In this document: piece after piece, positions 17,225 through 25,593 of the stretch
Layout of the letters: each line of letters starts with the position of its first letter
Numbering within the stretch: the first letter of the stretch is position 1
Origin: Akkermansiaceae bacterium UBA5689
GTDB lineage: Bacteria > Verrucomicrobiota > Verrucomicrobiia > Verrucomicrobiales > Akkermansiaceae
Direction: 5' to 3'
DNA: 32,622 bases
NCBI GenBank assembly: GCA_002420305.1
Contig: DIHT01000079.1
Coordinates: forward strand, 1-32,622
The notes under the pieces: generated by a model
Told to the model about the DNA's origin: nothing
Database searches by the model: none
What the model saw: only the letters and a program-made list of their open reading frames with translations
Made by a program: the position numbers and the translations under genes

Positions 17225-18217
17225 ATGAGTCTCCGCCAGCAACTGACCGACATCCTCCCAACGATTCTTCCCTCTAGCCCGAAGGAGGCGACAAAAGGCA
17301 CAGAACTTATCAGGCTCGTGAGGCTTCGGCTGGAAGGTGACTACTCAGACGCCTCCCTTCGCTACCATTTTTCGATCATGTCCTGCGATCCCGCCTCGCC
17401 CATCGCGAAGGTTGAGAAGGGACAGGGTTATTACCGCCGGGCAGCCCCGGTTCCGGCATTGTCAGGAGCGCAGGATCTTCTCTCCATGACCCAAGGGCGC
17501 CTTGACGACTTCGCAGGAGACATTGGAGCAGTGGATCACATCCTGCAGAGGATCCGTAAATTCCGAGCCGCCGCCACACGCTACTGCGAAGTCAACGGTC
17601 GCTTTCCCTATCCATTCAGGGATGCTCTGACCCGCGATTCCCCCCTCGGCAACCTGTGGAAGTTTCCAGATATGGTAGTCGTTGACTGGGAAGGCGGCGA
17701 ACCAGCAGATCAACTACTCAATCTCGACCCTGAAACCCTTGCTCTCAAGAGCGGGCTTGGCATACCTCCTTACCGGATTCAATCCGTGACGCTGCGCCTT
17801 GTCCCGAATCTCGAGTTATTCCGGGAAGAATTTTTTCAGGCATTGAGCGTGAGCTCATGGTGTCAGGGTGGAGAACTATTTTATGCCGGTCCCATTGAGG
17901 ATGAGGCCCTGGCCGACGCCCTGCGCCAGCTAAGCAACCGCTTCGGGATTGGAATTACTACATTTGGCCTGACGGCTGAAATGCTCGATGAACTTCCTGG
18001 GCCCGAGCATATTCTCACTGCGCAACCCCGTGAGACAGAGGCCCTTATGGAGCGCTTCGATGTGAGACGCATTGCCAGCCCCCGCCTTAAGGATCATCTG
18101 GACTGGGCATCTCTTGATGCAATCCGCTCCGACAACGAGGAAGTCCGGAGGCTTTTCAACTGGCTGACCGAGTGCATCGAAACAGAACAGGTCCGCCCTT
18201 TTGAGCGAGAGCGCTAG
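17225..18217 (+). CDS. Winged-helix protein with decayed PD-(D/E)XK nuclease-like domain (COG2958/HrgA-like)
   Basis: A 330-residue soluble protein. Residues about 1-75 look like a winged helix (ASLRYHFSIMSCDPASPIAK, then a wing VEKGQGYYRR). Residues about 105-250 resemble the nuclease-like part of the COG2958/HrgA group, best seen in FREEFFQALSVSSWCQGG (199-216) and LRQLSNRFGIGI (233-244). The PD of the nuclease site is kept (148-149), but the later E-x-K, expected just before the FFQA block, reads T189-L-R191. The domain is therefore probably inactive and may bind DNA only. ATG 17225 was chosen over 17135, whose extra residues look non-coding. No Shine-Dalgarno sequence. Function unknown; I see no methyltransferase or restriction genes nearby. 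Confidence 0.65.
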   Translation: MSLRQQLTDILPTILPSSPKEATKGTELIRLVRLRLEGDYSDASLRYHFSIMSCDPASPIAKVEKGQGYYRRAAPVPALSGAQDLLSMTQGRLDDFAGDIGAVDHILQRIRKFRAAATRYCEVNGRFPYPFRDALTRDSPLGNLWKFPDMVVVDWEGGEPADQLLNLDPETLALKSGLGIPPYRIQSVTLRLVPNLELFREEFFQALSVSSWCQGGELFYAGPIEDEALADALRQLSNRFGIGITTFGLTAEMLDELPGPEHILTAQPRETEALMERFDVRRIASPRLKDHLDWASLDAIRSDNEEVRRLFNWLTECIETEQVRPFERER

Positions 18218-18246
18218 ACCCATCCTCGTAAGGAGCGAGCCCTCGG

Positions 18247-18993
18247 TCACATGGTCATTCCACCGTCAATCGCTATCACCTGCCCAGTCAGGTAGCGAGC
18301 TTCCGGACTGGATAGATAGAGCGCAAGACTTGCGATCTCCTCGGTGTTCCCCATGTCTTTCAAAGGCACCCTCTTGATGATTTCATCCTGCACCTCCTCA
18401 CTGAGAGCATCTGTCATGTCGGTTCGAATGAACCCCGGGGCGATCGCATTACAGGTAACCTTCCGTGAAGCAAGTTCACGAGCGACCGACTTCGTAAAAC
18501 CTATCAATCCCGCCTTCGAGGCCGCGTAATTCGCCTGACCGGCATTACCGATAAGACCAATTACCGAACTGACATTAAGGATGCGTCCGCCACCAGATTT
18601 CATGAGAGGACGCTGAAAGGCCTTCACTGCATTGAACGCTCCTTTGAGGTTTGTATTCATTACTGCATCCCAATCCTCACCGGTCATGCGGAGTAGCAAT
18701 CCGTCACGCGTAATGCCCGCATTGTTGATGAGAATGTCCACTCCCTCGAAGTCCGTCACGATTTCCTTACCGACCACCTGCATCGCATCGGAATCGGCCA
18801 CATCGACTGCGAAGGGTGTCGCGGCGTTGGAATATTTCTGGTTTATAGCGGCCGCAGCCTGCCCACAGCTTTGCTCATTACGGCTAAGAACGGCCACCCG
18901 TGCCCCTTCAGCAGCAAAGGCCTCTGCGACGGCCAGGCCGATGCCTCGGCCTGCTCCGGTCACGACCACTCTCTTATCCTTAAATTGATCCAT
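18247..18993 (-). CDS. fabG: 3-oxoacyl-[acyl-carrier-protein] reductase FabG
   Basis: A 248-residue short-chain dehydrogenase that reduces 3-oxoacyl-ACP with NADPH in fatty-acid elongation. It has the cofactor motif VTGAGRGIGLAVA (11-23), LINNAGITRDGLL (88-100), Asn115 in NTNLKGAF, catalytic Ser143 in NVSSVIG, Tyr156 and Lys160 in GQANYAASKAG, and the C-terminal YLTGQVIAIDGGM. Length and motifs are typical of FabG rather than a general SDR. ATG 18993 is preferred to 19026 because it gives the normal N-terminus. It follows holB after 96 bases on the same strand and converges with the 17225 gene, leaving only 29 bases between their stops and no clear terminator. Confidence 0.9.
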   Translation of the reverse strand: MDQFKDKRVVVTGAGRGIGLAVAEAFAAEGARVAVLSRNEQSCGQAAAAINQKYSNAATPFAVDVADSDAMQVVGKEIVTDFEGVDILINNAGITRDGLLLRMTGEDWDAVMNTNLKGAFNAVKAFQRPLMKSGGGRILNVSSVIGLIGNAGQANYAASKAGLIGFTKSVARELASRKVTCNAIAPGFIRTDMTDALSEEVQDEIIKRVPLKDMGNTEEIASLALYLSSPEARYLTGQVIAIDGGMTM

Positions 18994-19089
18994 GCGGGTG
19001 GTTTGCGATGAAATCGAGCGATTCAAAAGATTTATTCTCTCCAGATCTGCCCATTCTACTAGAAGGACATTCCATAAAAACTGGCACCC

Positions 19090-20121
19090 TTACCCTATAA
19101 CGGGAGCCCCGAACGCCTTGAGGAACGATACTTCAAGCGCAAGATTTTCCGGCACGTTGGTATTCAGGAGATCTCTGAGCTCTTGCAGAGTCTCGATTCT
19201 GGAAAGGAGCCCGGCCATATCCTGAGACTCCGCAAGCTTCATGGTATCCCCTCCATACTGAGAGAAGCTCAGTGCTTTGGAGCCTGCTTTTTGCCTCACT
19301 GCATCGCCCAACCACGTAATCAACCAGTCTACCAGAGCGGAACGAACAGCGAGATACTCGGAAGCGCCCAGAGCCTCGTAATACTTCTCACGTTCATCCA
19401 GCCAGTCCCCCTCTGTTGCCTGCTTGTATGTATCTGATTCCAGCTTCAACGCTTCCTTATTGGCCGCGTTGATGGCGTCCTTTCTTTTGTTCAGCAAGGA
19501 CTCAAAGGCGGACTTCAGAAGCAACGCACTGTGTGCTGAAGGCTTAGCGGCACTGTGAGCCAGAATTGAGGCAAAGGCCGCACTCTCCTCCTCTTCAAGA
19601 AATCTATTTTCGCCGTTGGATTGCAGTACGATCTCAACGCAACGAGAGCGAATCGTTGGCAACAGAATATCCGCATTGGAAGTTAACAAGAGCAGAAGAC
19701 AACCCGGCGGCGGTTCCTCCAGGGTCTTAAGAAAGGCGTTTGCCGGCTCGTCAAACATACGGTCCGCATCAACAACCACGCCGATTTTCCATATTCCCGA
19801 GGGGGCAGCCAGATGCATGCTACGCTCCAGACCACGAATATCATCAATAAGAATCCTCCTTGACCTCGAACGAGGCCGAACAACCCTCACAAACTCTCCC
19901 TCGAGATCATCGAGATCCACCGAACTGGACGACTCCGGGGATTCTCCAAAAAGATCTGATCCATCACCTGTCTCAACAGGATTAACCAGCGCGACAACCC
20001 TGGCCGCAAGATCCCGCTTACCACTGCCCGCAGCTCCGGAAATCAGAAAGGCATGCGCGAGTCGGCTCCGTGCATGGGCACCCTCAATTAAATTGAAAGC
20101 CATCTCCTCCGTCAGCGCCAT
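19090..20121 (-). CDS. holB: DNA polymerase III clamp-loader subunit delta'
   Basis: A 343-residue AAA+ protein of the clamp loader, which places the sliding clamp on primed DNA. LAHAFLISGAAGSGKRDLA (21-39) is the P-loop region; Ser/Thr after the lysine is replaced by Arg36, consistent with a delta' that does not use ATP. IGVVVDADRMFDEPANAFLK (113-132), LEEPPPGCLLLLLTSNADIL and the SRC motif (159-161) are clear. The zinc-binding cysteines of E. coli delta' are absent; an acidic Ser-rich segment (about 50-72) stands there instead. It lies upstream of fabG. A small open frame (20306-20112) overlaps the start by 10 bases, but I do not trust it as a gene. Confidence 0.88.
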   Translation of the reverse strand: MALTEEMAFNLIEGAHARSRLAHAFLISGAAGSGKRDLAARVVALVNPVETGDGSDLFGESPESSSSVDLDDLEGEFVRVVRPRSRSRRILIDDIRGLERSMHLAAPSGIWKIGVVVDADRMFDEPANAFLKTLEEPPPGCLLLLLTSNADILLPTIRSRCVEIVLQSNGENRFLEEEESAAFASILAHSAAKPSAHSALLLKSAFESLLNKRKDAINAANKEALKLESDTYKQATEGDWLDEREKYYEALGASEYLAVRSALVDWLITWLGDAVRQKAGSKALSFSQYGGDTMKLAESQDMAGLLSRIETLQELRDLLNTNVPENLALEVSFLKAFGAPVIG

Positions 20122-20583
20122 GCTTCAATCCAACGGATCCCAGAGCGGCCTGCAATTAAAACCGACTCCCATCCAGCGCCGGCCACTGACTCATTTCCCA
20201 GATTTACGACTTTTCCTTTTCCCAGGCCTAAAACAGCATCATCTGCGTGGCCCTTCAGGACTTTCTTGAGCCTATGATCTTTTACTCGGGCAGGATTCCG
20301 CCGCATTGGACAAAACGAGTGAGTTTTGCCCCGTGTTCGTCCCTAATGGACGTATTCCAGCCATCGAGACCCAACCTAGAATCCTCCGACCTCTGATCTT
20401 TGCATCGATGAGCGAGTCTTCCCTGAAACAGATGCTTCACCGAGGCGAGGCCGTTTGCTACTCACGGAGCTGACTGGACATTTGGCCTGCCGGGGGCAAC
20501 CTCGAGGCGCACTGGTTTTATATCATGATAAGGAAGGCGAAGGTTCGTGAATTACTTGGCGTGTCCACCGTCTAACTGAAAAG
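20122..20583. other. 462-base non-coding interval between divergent genes
   Basis: It holds the promoters for holB (-) and the DUF3108 gene (+). No tRNA or known RNA is recognisable. CAAAAC-GAGTGA-GTTTTG (20311-20328) is a perfect 6-base inverted repeat and TATCATGATA (20521-20530) a perfect 10-base palindrome; either could bind a regulator. A 64-codon open frame, 20306 to 20112 on the minus strand, is possible but unsupported. Confidence 0.4.
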
Positions 20584-21387
20584 ATGAAATCACACCTTAT
20601 CATCGCGGCGCTCATCGCAATAATCACGGCGCCACTGCAGGCAGACTGGCAGGACGAAGTTACCTCCCGTCAACCAGACCCTTCATTTCTGACCATCAGG
20701 CCTGTTCACCTCAGCTTCCAGATAAACTGGAATGGCAAGATTAACTCTGGGCACATGAATATGCTCTTCGGTCGAGAAGACGACCGCTACCCCTCTCACT
20801 TTATCACCCAGATTTATGGCGCCAGCACCGGGCTCGCGCGGTCGCTGTATCCCTACGACTACAGCTTCACCTCATTCCTAAAATACGACTCTTACCTGCC
20901 ATCGATGTTTACCTCTTTAGAAACGACGAGCAAGGGACGCACCGATACCAGTAACTGGTATGGCCCGACTGTCCGCAGCAGGGAGACTTTCACCCCCTCC
21001 CGCGGGAGCTCAGGCTCCAAAAAGAAGAACTCCACCTTTTCCTTGCGCAAGGCCCCCATCTACGATTTTGCCTCTGCTCTGATCTATCTGAGGCGACTCG
21101 AAATGAAAACCGGCGAGAAAGCAGTTATCGTGGTCCATCCATTCGCAAGCCCCTATTTAGCAAGGATTTCCGTCCTGCGAAGGGAACCCCATCGGGGCCT
21201 GAAATGCATCAAAATGGACATCAAACTTCAGAAGATCGGAGCGGGAGGGAAACTGATCAAATACGATAAAATGAAGACTGCCACCCTCTGGCTCAGCGAT
21301 GATCACGAACGCCTTCCGGTGGAGCTCCGAACCGAGGTCTTCATTGGTGATGTGCGAGCAATATTGACGGGAAAAAAATACCTGTAA
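20584..21387 (+). CDS. Exported DUF3108-like protein
   Basis: A 267-residue protein with a signal peptide (LIIAALIAIITAPLQAD, about 5-21) and a beta-rich mature domain of DUF3108 type, a periplasmic family without a proven function. Matching segments are HLSFQINWNGKINSGHMNM, YDFASALIYLRRLEMKTGE (a family-typical block before the second half), the charged KCIKMDIKLQKIG, and a C-terminal TLWLSDDHERLPVELRTEVF, IGDVRAIL. A Ser/Lys-rich linker (about 137-152) splits the domain. The ATG is preceded by GAAAAG, at best a weak ribosome site. The next gene starts 153 bases downstream, so co-transcription is uncertain. Confidence 0.72.
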   Translation: MKSHLIIAALIAIITAPLQADWQDEVTSRQPDPSFLTIRPVHLSFQINWNGKINSGHMNMLFGREDDRYPSHFITQIYGASTGLARSLYPYDYSFTSFLKYDSYLPSMFTSLETTSKGRTDTSNWYGPTVRSRETFTPSRGSSGSKKKNSTFSLRKAPIYDFASALIYLRRLEMKTGEKAVIVVHPFASPYLARISVLRREPHRGLKCIKMDIKLQKIGAGGKLIKYDKMKTATLWLSDDHERLPVELRTEVFIGDVRAILTGKKYL

Positions 21388-21451
21388 AGGACATCCATCG
21401 ATCCTTCTTCCTGCTCCGCTTGCCTGCCAACATTACTCTCTGAATTTTTCA

Positions 21452-21468
21452 TAACAGAGTTTCTGTTA
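21452..21468 (+). repeat. Perfect inverted repeat upstream of the metallo-hydrolase gene
   Basis: TAACAGA-GTT-TCTGTTA: 7-base arms around a 3-base centre, 72 bases before ATG 21541. The size and symmetry suit a dimeric repressor operator. The half-site GAGTTTCTGTTA also occurs at 17101-17112, which may be chance. Confidence 0.4.
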
Positions 21469-21540
21469 GGTGCAACTGTATCCCTTCCTTGAACTGTCGC
21501 CGGCTTGCACCATTCAACGAATTAGCACACTCTTCTCCCT

Positions 21541-22155
21541 ATGAAGGTGAGCGCTCACTGCGGAGGATTTTGCCAGACCAACGGCTACCTCCTGGAAACA
21601 ACAGAGGGGGCAGTCGCCATAGACGCCCCAGAGGGAATGTTTAACTTCTGCAAACAAAGAGATTGTAAACCGACCGGTCTGTTACTGACCCATCAACACT
21701 TCGACCACATCGAAGATGTATCGCTATTTCAGCAGGCAGGAGTCCGCATCTATGCCTCCGCGCCATTTTCACCCGAACTCCAATTGACAGATCTTGCTGC
21801 AAAATGGGGAATCCCCCTGACATGCCCGGAATTCTCGGTCGATGAAGTTTTCACGGCAGAAACGAGCCCGATCCGAATCAATGGAATCGAATTTGAGCCG
21901 ATCCCCGTCCCTGGCCATTCCCCCGATTCTTTTGTGTTCCACGTGGCACTTTTCCAAAAACTTTTCTCGGGAGATACTCTTTTCTCCGGGGGTGGGATTG
22001 GACGCACCGACTTTCCTCATGGAGACCATGAACTCTTATTATCAGGGATAAAAACCAAGATATTAACTCTCCCAGCTGCGACTCAACTTCTGCCTGGCCA
22101 CGGCCCGACTGGTAGTATTGGCGAGGAAGCTCACAATAATCCATTTCTCCAATAG
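21541..22155 (+). CDS. Metallo-beta-lactamase-fold hydrolase (glyoxalase II-like)
   Basis: A 204-residue cytoplasmic metal-dependent hydrolase. The metal site is complete: HQHFDH (51-56), His126 in PGHSPDS, Asp145 in FSGDTLF and His187 in LPGHGP, followed by the family-typical ending IGEEAHNNPFL. The length and lack of a C-terminal extension fit the small glyoxalase II-like/YcbL branch, acting on thioesters or similar small esters; the substrate is not determinable. ATG 21541 has no Shine-Dalgarno sequence. It stands between the DUF3108 gene and the long exported-protein run. Confidence 0.88.
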   Translation: MKVSAHCGGFCQTNGYLLETTEGAVAIDAPEGMFNFCKQRDCKPTGLLLTHQHFDHIEDVSLFQQAGVRIYASAPFSPELQLTDLAAKWGIPLTCPEFSVDEVFTAETSPIRINGIEFEPIPVPGHSPDSFVFHVALFQKLFSGDTLFSGGGIGRTDFPHGDHELLLSGIKTKILTLPAATQLLPGHGPTGSIGEEAHNNPFLQ

Positions 22156-22187
22156 TTTAAAAAGATTTGCGGTAGGTCTAGTGTACC

Positions 22188-22247
22188 CCGGTGGGAATCT
22201 GGCTTACCCCCCCTATTCAAGGATCCTTTGGGGGAATTTCCCACTGG
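22188..22247 (+). repeat. Nested inverted repeats in the leader of the exported-protein operon
   Basis: Outer arms CCGGTGGGAA (22188-22197) and TTCCCACTGG (22238-22247) pair over 10 bases with one G-U. Inside, a C run (22207-22213) faces GGGGG (22230-22234), and AAGGATCCTT (22219-22228) is a perfect palindrome. It lies between the metallo-hydrolase stop and ATG 22315. It may be a leader RNA structure or an attenuator; there is no T tract after it. Confidence 0.45.
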
Positions 22248-22314
22248 ATTGGCCGTGTCTCCTCTGCAAGACTCTTTCCGGGAGGAGTTCGGTCCTTCCC
22301 CTACCAGCGATTGT

Positions 22315-25110
22315 ATGTCATCCGACCAAGGCCCCAACTCAAAGGACCAGCGTACGCCCTTACCCGATAGCCTGAGGAGGCAACTGGAAGCGTTTCGTGG
22401 GCGCTTGTGGTTTATCAAGGTCGCAGAAGCCCTGTTAGCGGGCCTCTTCGGGCTTCTCTTTTCCTATCTGATCGTATTCGGCTTGGATCGCATTTGGAAC
22501 ACCCCACCGACAGTGCGGCTCGTGATTTTATTGGGCGGAACGTCTCTGTTCACCCTTTTCGCTCCCTACTGGATCCATCGATGGGTTTTCAGGCATCGCC
22601 GCGAAGCCCAGCTAGCGCGGCTAATCGCACGAAAGTTCCCTCGTCTGGGAGACCGAATGCTCGGCGTTGTGGAGCTTCAGGATCAAACAGAGAGCAAAGA
22701 AGCTCTCTCCCCGGAGCTAAGAGCCGCTGCGATGAAAGCTGTAGCCCGGCAAGCAGAGGGCCGAAACTTGAAAGCTGCGTTACCGTCCCCCCGTCACTTG
22801 CGGTGGGGCCTGATGGTAGCTCTGACTGCAGCGATCATAGGGGCCGCCCTGTGGAAGGTTCCGAAACCAAGTCAGAACGCGTTTGAGCGCTGGCTCAAAC
22901 CATTCTCGGATGTGCAACGCTACACATTCACCAAGATCAGCGACTTTGAAGAGACCATGATCGTCCCGATGGACGAGCCTTTCAGTGTAACACTCACTCT
23001 GAGCGAACTTTCTGATCAGACGCCGACCAGTGGTGTTGCAAGATTCGGGATCCAAGAGCCTGTCTCGGCCCAGCTTCAGGACGACAACAAGAGCTATACT
23101 TTTGATTTCCCCGGGCAGTCTGAGCCAGGGCGCGTCTTGATTAACATCGGAGATGCTCGACCTGTCATACAAGTGCTTCCACAAACCCGGCCCGCCATTA
23201 AATCGGTGCGAGCCACCATCGTCTACCCTGACTATCTACAACTCCGAGATAAAACAAAGGAGCTCCGGGTGGGCACGCTTTCAGGTGACGTGGTGGTAGG
23301 AAGCAAAATTTCTCTCGAGGCCACTACACTCGAGGGCCGCGAGTTGAAAGCCGGGACGCTCACCATCGAGGAGCTCCCCAAAACCACCGAGCGCGACCTA
23401 TTTGACAACGACTTCGACCTCCCTGGAGACAATCAGGAACCCAGCGAAACTGCTGAGGATTCAAATTCAGGTTCTCCCCTCGAAGCGAACTCCCCGCCTG
23501 ACGGGGAGCCAGAAGCTGGGCCCGCTCCCCCACGAATTCTTCCGCTCAGGGTCACGGGTTCCCAGCTGAATTCACCATCCATCTCTCTTCAGTCCCAACC
23601 TCTCCAACTTCAGATGAACTGGGAAGACGTGAACGGTTTGGAGGATGCAGGAGGGCACAGAATTCGAGTCGAGCCCCTCGATGACCAGAGGCCCCTCGCT
23701 TACATTCAAGACATCGAGAGGCAAACGGTCCTCCTTGAAGAGGAGACCGTCAGCTTCGAAATTATCGCGGAAGACGACTATGGCACAAAGCATATAGGAT
23801 ACGAGTGGACTGGCGAATTCACAAAGCCAACTGACGAGACTCCTTCCAGAGGAAGCCACATTCTGGAGCTCGGAGCACCCAACCAGCGGCGACTCTCGGG
23901 AGCAGTTCACTTTTCACCCAAAACCCGGAATATTCCTGCCCAGAAGCTCCAGGTGCGTGCCTTCGTCGAGGACTACTTTCCCGGACGAGGACGGGTGTAT
24001 TCCGAGCCCATCACTCTCCATATCTTGACTAAAGACGAGCAAGCCCAACTGCTGAAAGACCAGTTCGACCGTATTATTGGTGAGCTCGAGGATGCCGCGC
24101 GCCGCGAACAGAATAATTTCGACGAGAACCGTCGAATCGAACAAGACGGCGCCGAAAAGCTTCAGGAAGAGGCCAACAAGGAAAGGCTGGAGCAGCAGGA
24201 GATGAATGAGGCAGAGAATATCGAAAAGATGTCTGAGCTGTCAGAGCGGATGGAAGAGCTTCTCGGGGAGGCGCTGAAAAATGGCGAAGTTGCGCCTGAA
24301 ACCATGCAGAAGATGGCAGAGACCATGCAGAAAATGCAGGAGCTCAGTCAGGAGGATATGCCCAAGGTGGAGCAGCAACTGCAGGAAGCACAGGATCCGA
24401 GCTCAACTCCTGAACAGTCAGAGAAAGATCTCCAGGAGGCCATCGAAGAGCAGGAGAAGGTCTTGGAAAAAATGCGGGAGACGATAGATGGCGCCAACGA
24501 AGCTAACCAGGACTTTGAGGCTAGCACCTTTGTGAATAGGTTACGTCGGGCTGCGTCCGAGGAAGACGGAATTGCGAACACCCTCATTGCCTCCATCGAT
24601 GACAAAGGCAACACCACCATCGCCGGAACACCCTACGATGAATTGGATCCGGTAGACCAGAGGGTCCTCGGAGAACTTTCCATGCAGCAGCGAAGAACAG
24701 CGTCGGATGTTCACTGGATCCACGAAGACCTGGGACATTTTTATGCGCGAACCGAGAAGGAAGAGCACAAGCAGATTATGATCGAAATGAGAGAGTCGAA
24801 CATCGATTCTCATCTGGAAGCAGTTCGTGAAAAAATCGTTGCGAACCGAACTTTCATGGCACTCGCTTCTGCGAAAAAGTGGGCCGCGCAGTTGAAAGCG
24901 TGGGCTGACATCCTCGACCCTCCTCAGGATCCTGCCGGGGCTGGAGGAGGCGGCGGGGGCGAGGGTCAGGAGCCTTCTCTCGACGACAACGATTTTGAAT
25001 TCATGCTGAAAGTCATGAAGATGATCCAGACTGAACAGGACATCCGGGCGCGGACCCGGGCTCTGGAACAACTCCGCCGAACTCTCCACTTACAGGATCT
25101 TCCCGAGTAG
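22315..25110 (+). CDS. DUF4175-like membrane protein with long coiled coil
   Basis: A 931-residue membrane-anchored protein of the DUF4175-like type seen in PVC bacteria. Three hydrophobic helices are visible, at about 35-56 (VAEALLAGLFGLLFSYLIVF), 68-86 and 162-180. They are followed by a large beta-rich, probably periplasmic region (about 190-570) with an acidic Ser/Asn/Pro-rich linker near 370-405. Residues about 573-735 form a Glu/Gln/Met-rich coiled coil (NEAENIEKMSELSERMEELL). After it come a conserved-looking helical segment, a Gly-rich linker (GAGGGGGGEG) and a final helix. ATG 22315 is preferred over TTG 22228, which lies in the nested inverted repeat and would put 29 polar residues before the first helix. 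First gene of the run; function unknown. Confidence 0.75.
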   Translation: MSSDQGPNSKDQRTPLPDSLRRQLEAFRGRLWFIKVAEALLAGLFGLLFSYLIVFGLDRIWNTPPTVRLVILLGGTSLFTLFAPYWIHRWVFRHRREAQLARLIARKFPRLGDRMLGVVELQDQTESKEALSPELRAAAMKAVARQAEGRNLKAALPSPRHLRWGLMVALTAAIIGAALWKVPKPSQNAFERWLKPFSDVQRYTFTKISDFEETMIVPMDEPFSVTLTLSELSDQTPTSGVARFGIQEPVSAQLQDDNKSYTFDFPGQSEPGRVLINIGDARPVIQVLPQTRPAIKSVRATIVYPDYLQLRDKTKELRVGTLSGDVVVGSKISLEATTLEGRELKAGTLTIEELPKTTERDLFDNDFDLPGDNQEPSETAEDSNSGSPLEANSPPDGEPEAGPAPPRILPLRVTGSQLNSPSISLQSQPLQLQMNWEDVNGLEDAGGHRIRVEPLDDQRPLAYIQDIERQTVLLEEETVSFEIIAEDDYGTKHIGYEWTGEFTKPTDETPSRGSHILELGAPNQRRLSGAVHFSPKTRNIPAQKLQVRAFVEDYFPGRGRVYSEPITLHILTKDEQAQLLKDQFDRIIGELEDAARREQNNFDENRRIEQDGAEKLQEEANKERLEQQEMNEAENIEKMSELSERMEELLGEALKNGEVAPETMQKMAETMQKMQELSQEDMPKVEQQLQEAQDPSSTPEQSEKDLQEAIEEQEKVLEKMRETIDGANEANQDFEASTFVNRLRRAASEEDGIANTLIASIDDKGNTTIAGTPYDELDPVDQRVLGELSMQQRRTASDVHWIHEDLGHFYARTEKEEHKQIMIEMRESNIDSHLEAVREKIVANRTFMALASAKKWAAQLKAWADILDPPQDPAGAGGGGGGEGQEPSLDDNDFEFMLKVMKMIQTEQDIRARTRALEQLRRTLHLQDLPE

Positions 25111-25170
25111 GTCTGTCAGGCTCCGGGCACCAAACACATCGATTTAAACAGCTAGAACTCCGAAATTAAT

Positions 25171-25581
25171 ATGAAACTACGTTTTCCCCTGCTCACAACT
25201 GGGGCACTACTCTTCCTAACGGGATCCGCGGTATCGCAGGATACACCGGACCCAAAGCCCTCGGTTGAGCTCCCGAAAATCACTTATCCCGACCCGGTCA
25301 CCGAGGCTCAGAAAGAAGCTGTGGGAAAACACCGCGAAGGTTCACAGAACCTCGCCGGAGAACAGGACGAACTCGCTGCCGATGTTCAGGACCTGATCGA
25401 GGAGCAGACGGACGAAAAACTCATTGCCCTGCTGGAAGAAGTTGAAGAAGTCATGGCAGAAGTCATTGACTCACTCGACGAGACCAACACCGGCGGACCG
25501 ACCATTGCTGCAGAAACTGAAATCATCGAAAAGATTTTTGAAGCCGCAAAGCAGAGGTCTCAACAAAGTGGCGGGACATGA
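25171..25581 (+). CDS. Small exported helical protein, upstream part (ends at in-frame TGA)
   Basis: A 136-residue protein with a signal peptide (PLLTTGALLFLTGSAVSQ) and a mostly acidic helical body (ELAADVQDLIEEQTDEKLIA, EEVEEVMAEVIDSLDETN), ending SQQSGGT before TGA 25579-25581. The same frame stays open after this TGA through PDSG to ATG 25594 and on to 25857, so the two parts look like one gene of 229 codons with one nonsense codon, or a deliberately split pair. It lies 60 bases after the DUF4175-like gene. No known domain; it probably packs against its operon partners in the periplasm. Confidence 0.65.
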   Translation: MKLRFPLLTTGALLFLTGSAVSQDTPDPKPSVELPKITYPDPVTEAQKEAVGKHREGSQNLAGEQDELAADVQDLIEEQTDEKLIALLEEVEEVMAEVIDSLDETNTGGPTIAAETEIIEKIFEAAKQRSQQSGGT

Positions 25582-25593
25582 CCAGATAGCGGA

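Noticed and set aside
20112..20306. 64-codon minus-strand frame whose stop overlaps the holB start by 10 bases
   Set aside because: The overlap suggests coupling, but the protein matches nothing I recognise, has no ribosome site, and a frame this short arises readily by chance.
25579..25581. In-frame TGA read as selenocysteine
   Set aside because: The surrounding Gly/Ser/Pro-rich linker is not a redox site and I see no clear SECIS-like hairpin just after it.
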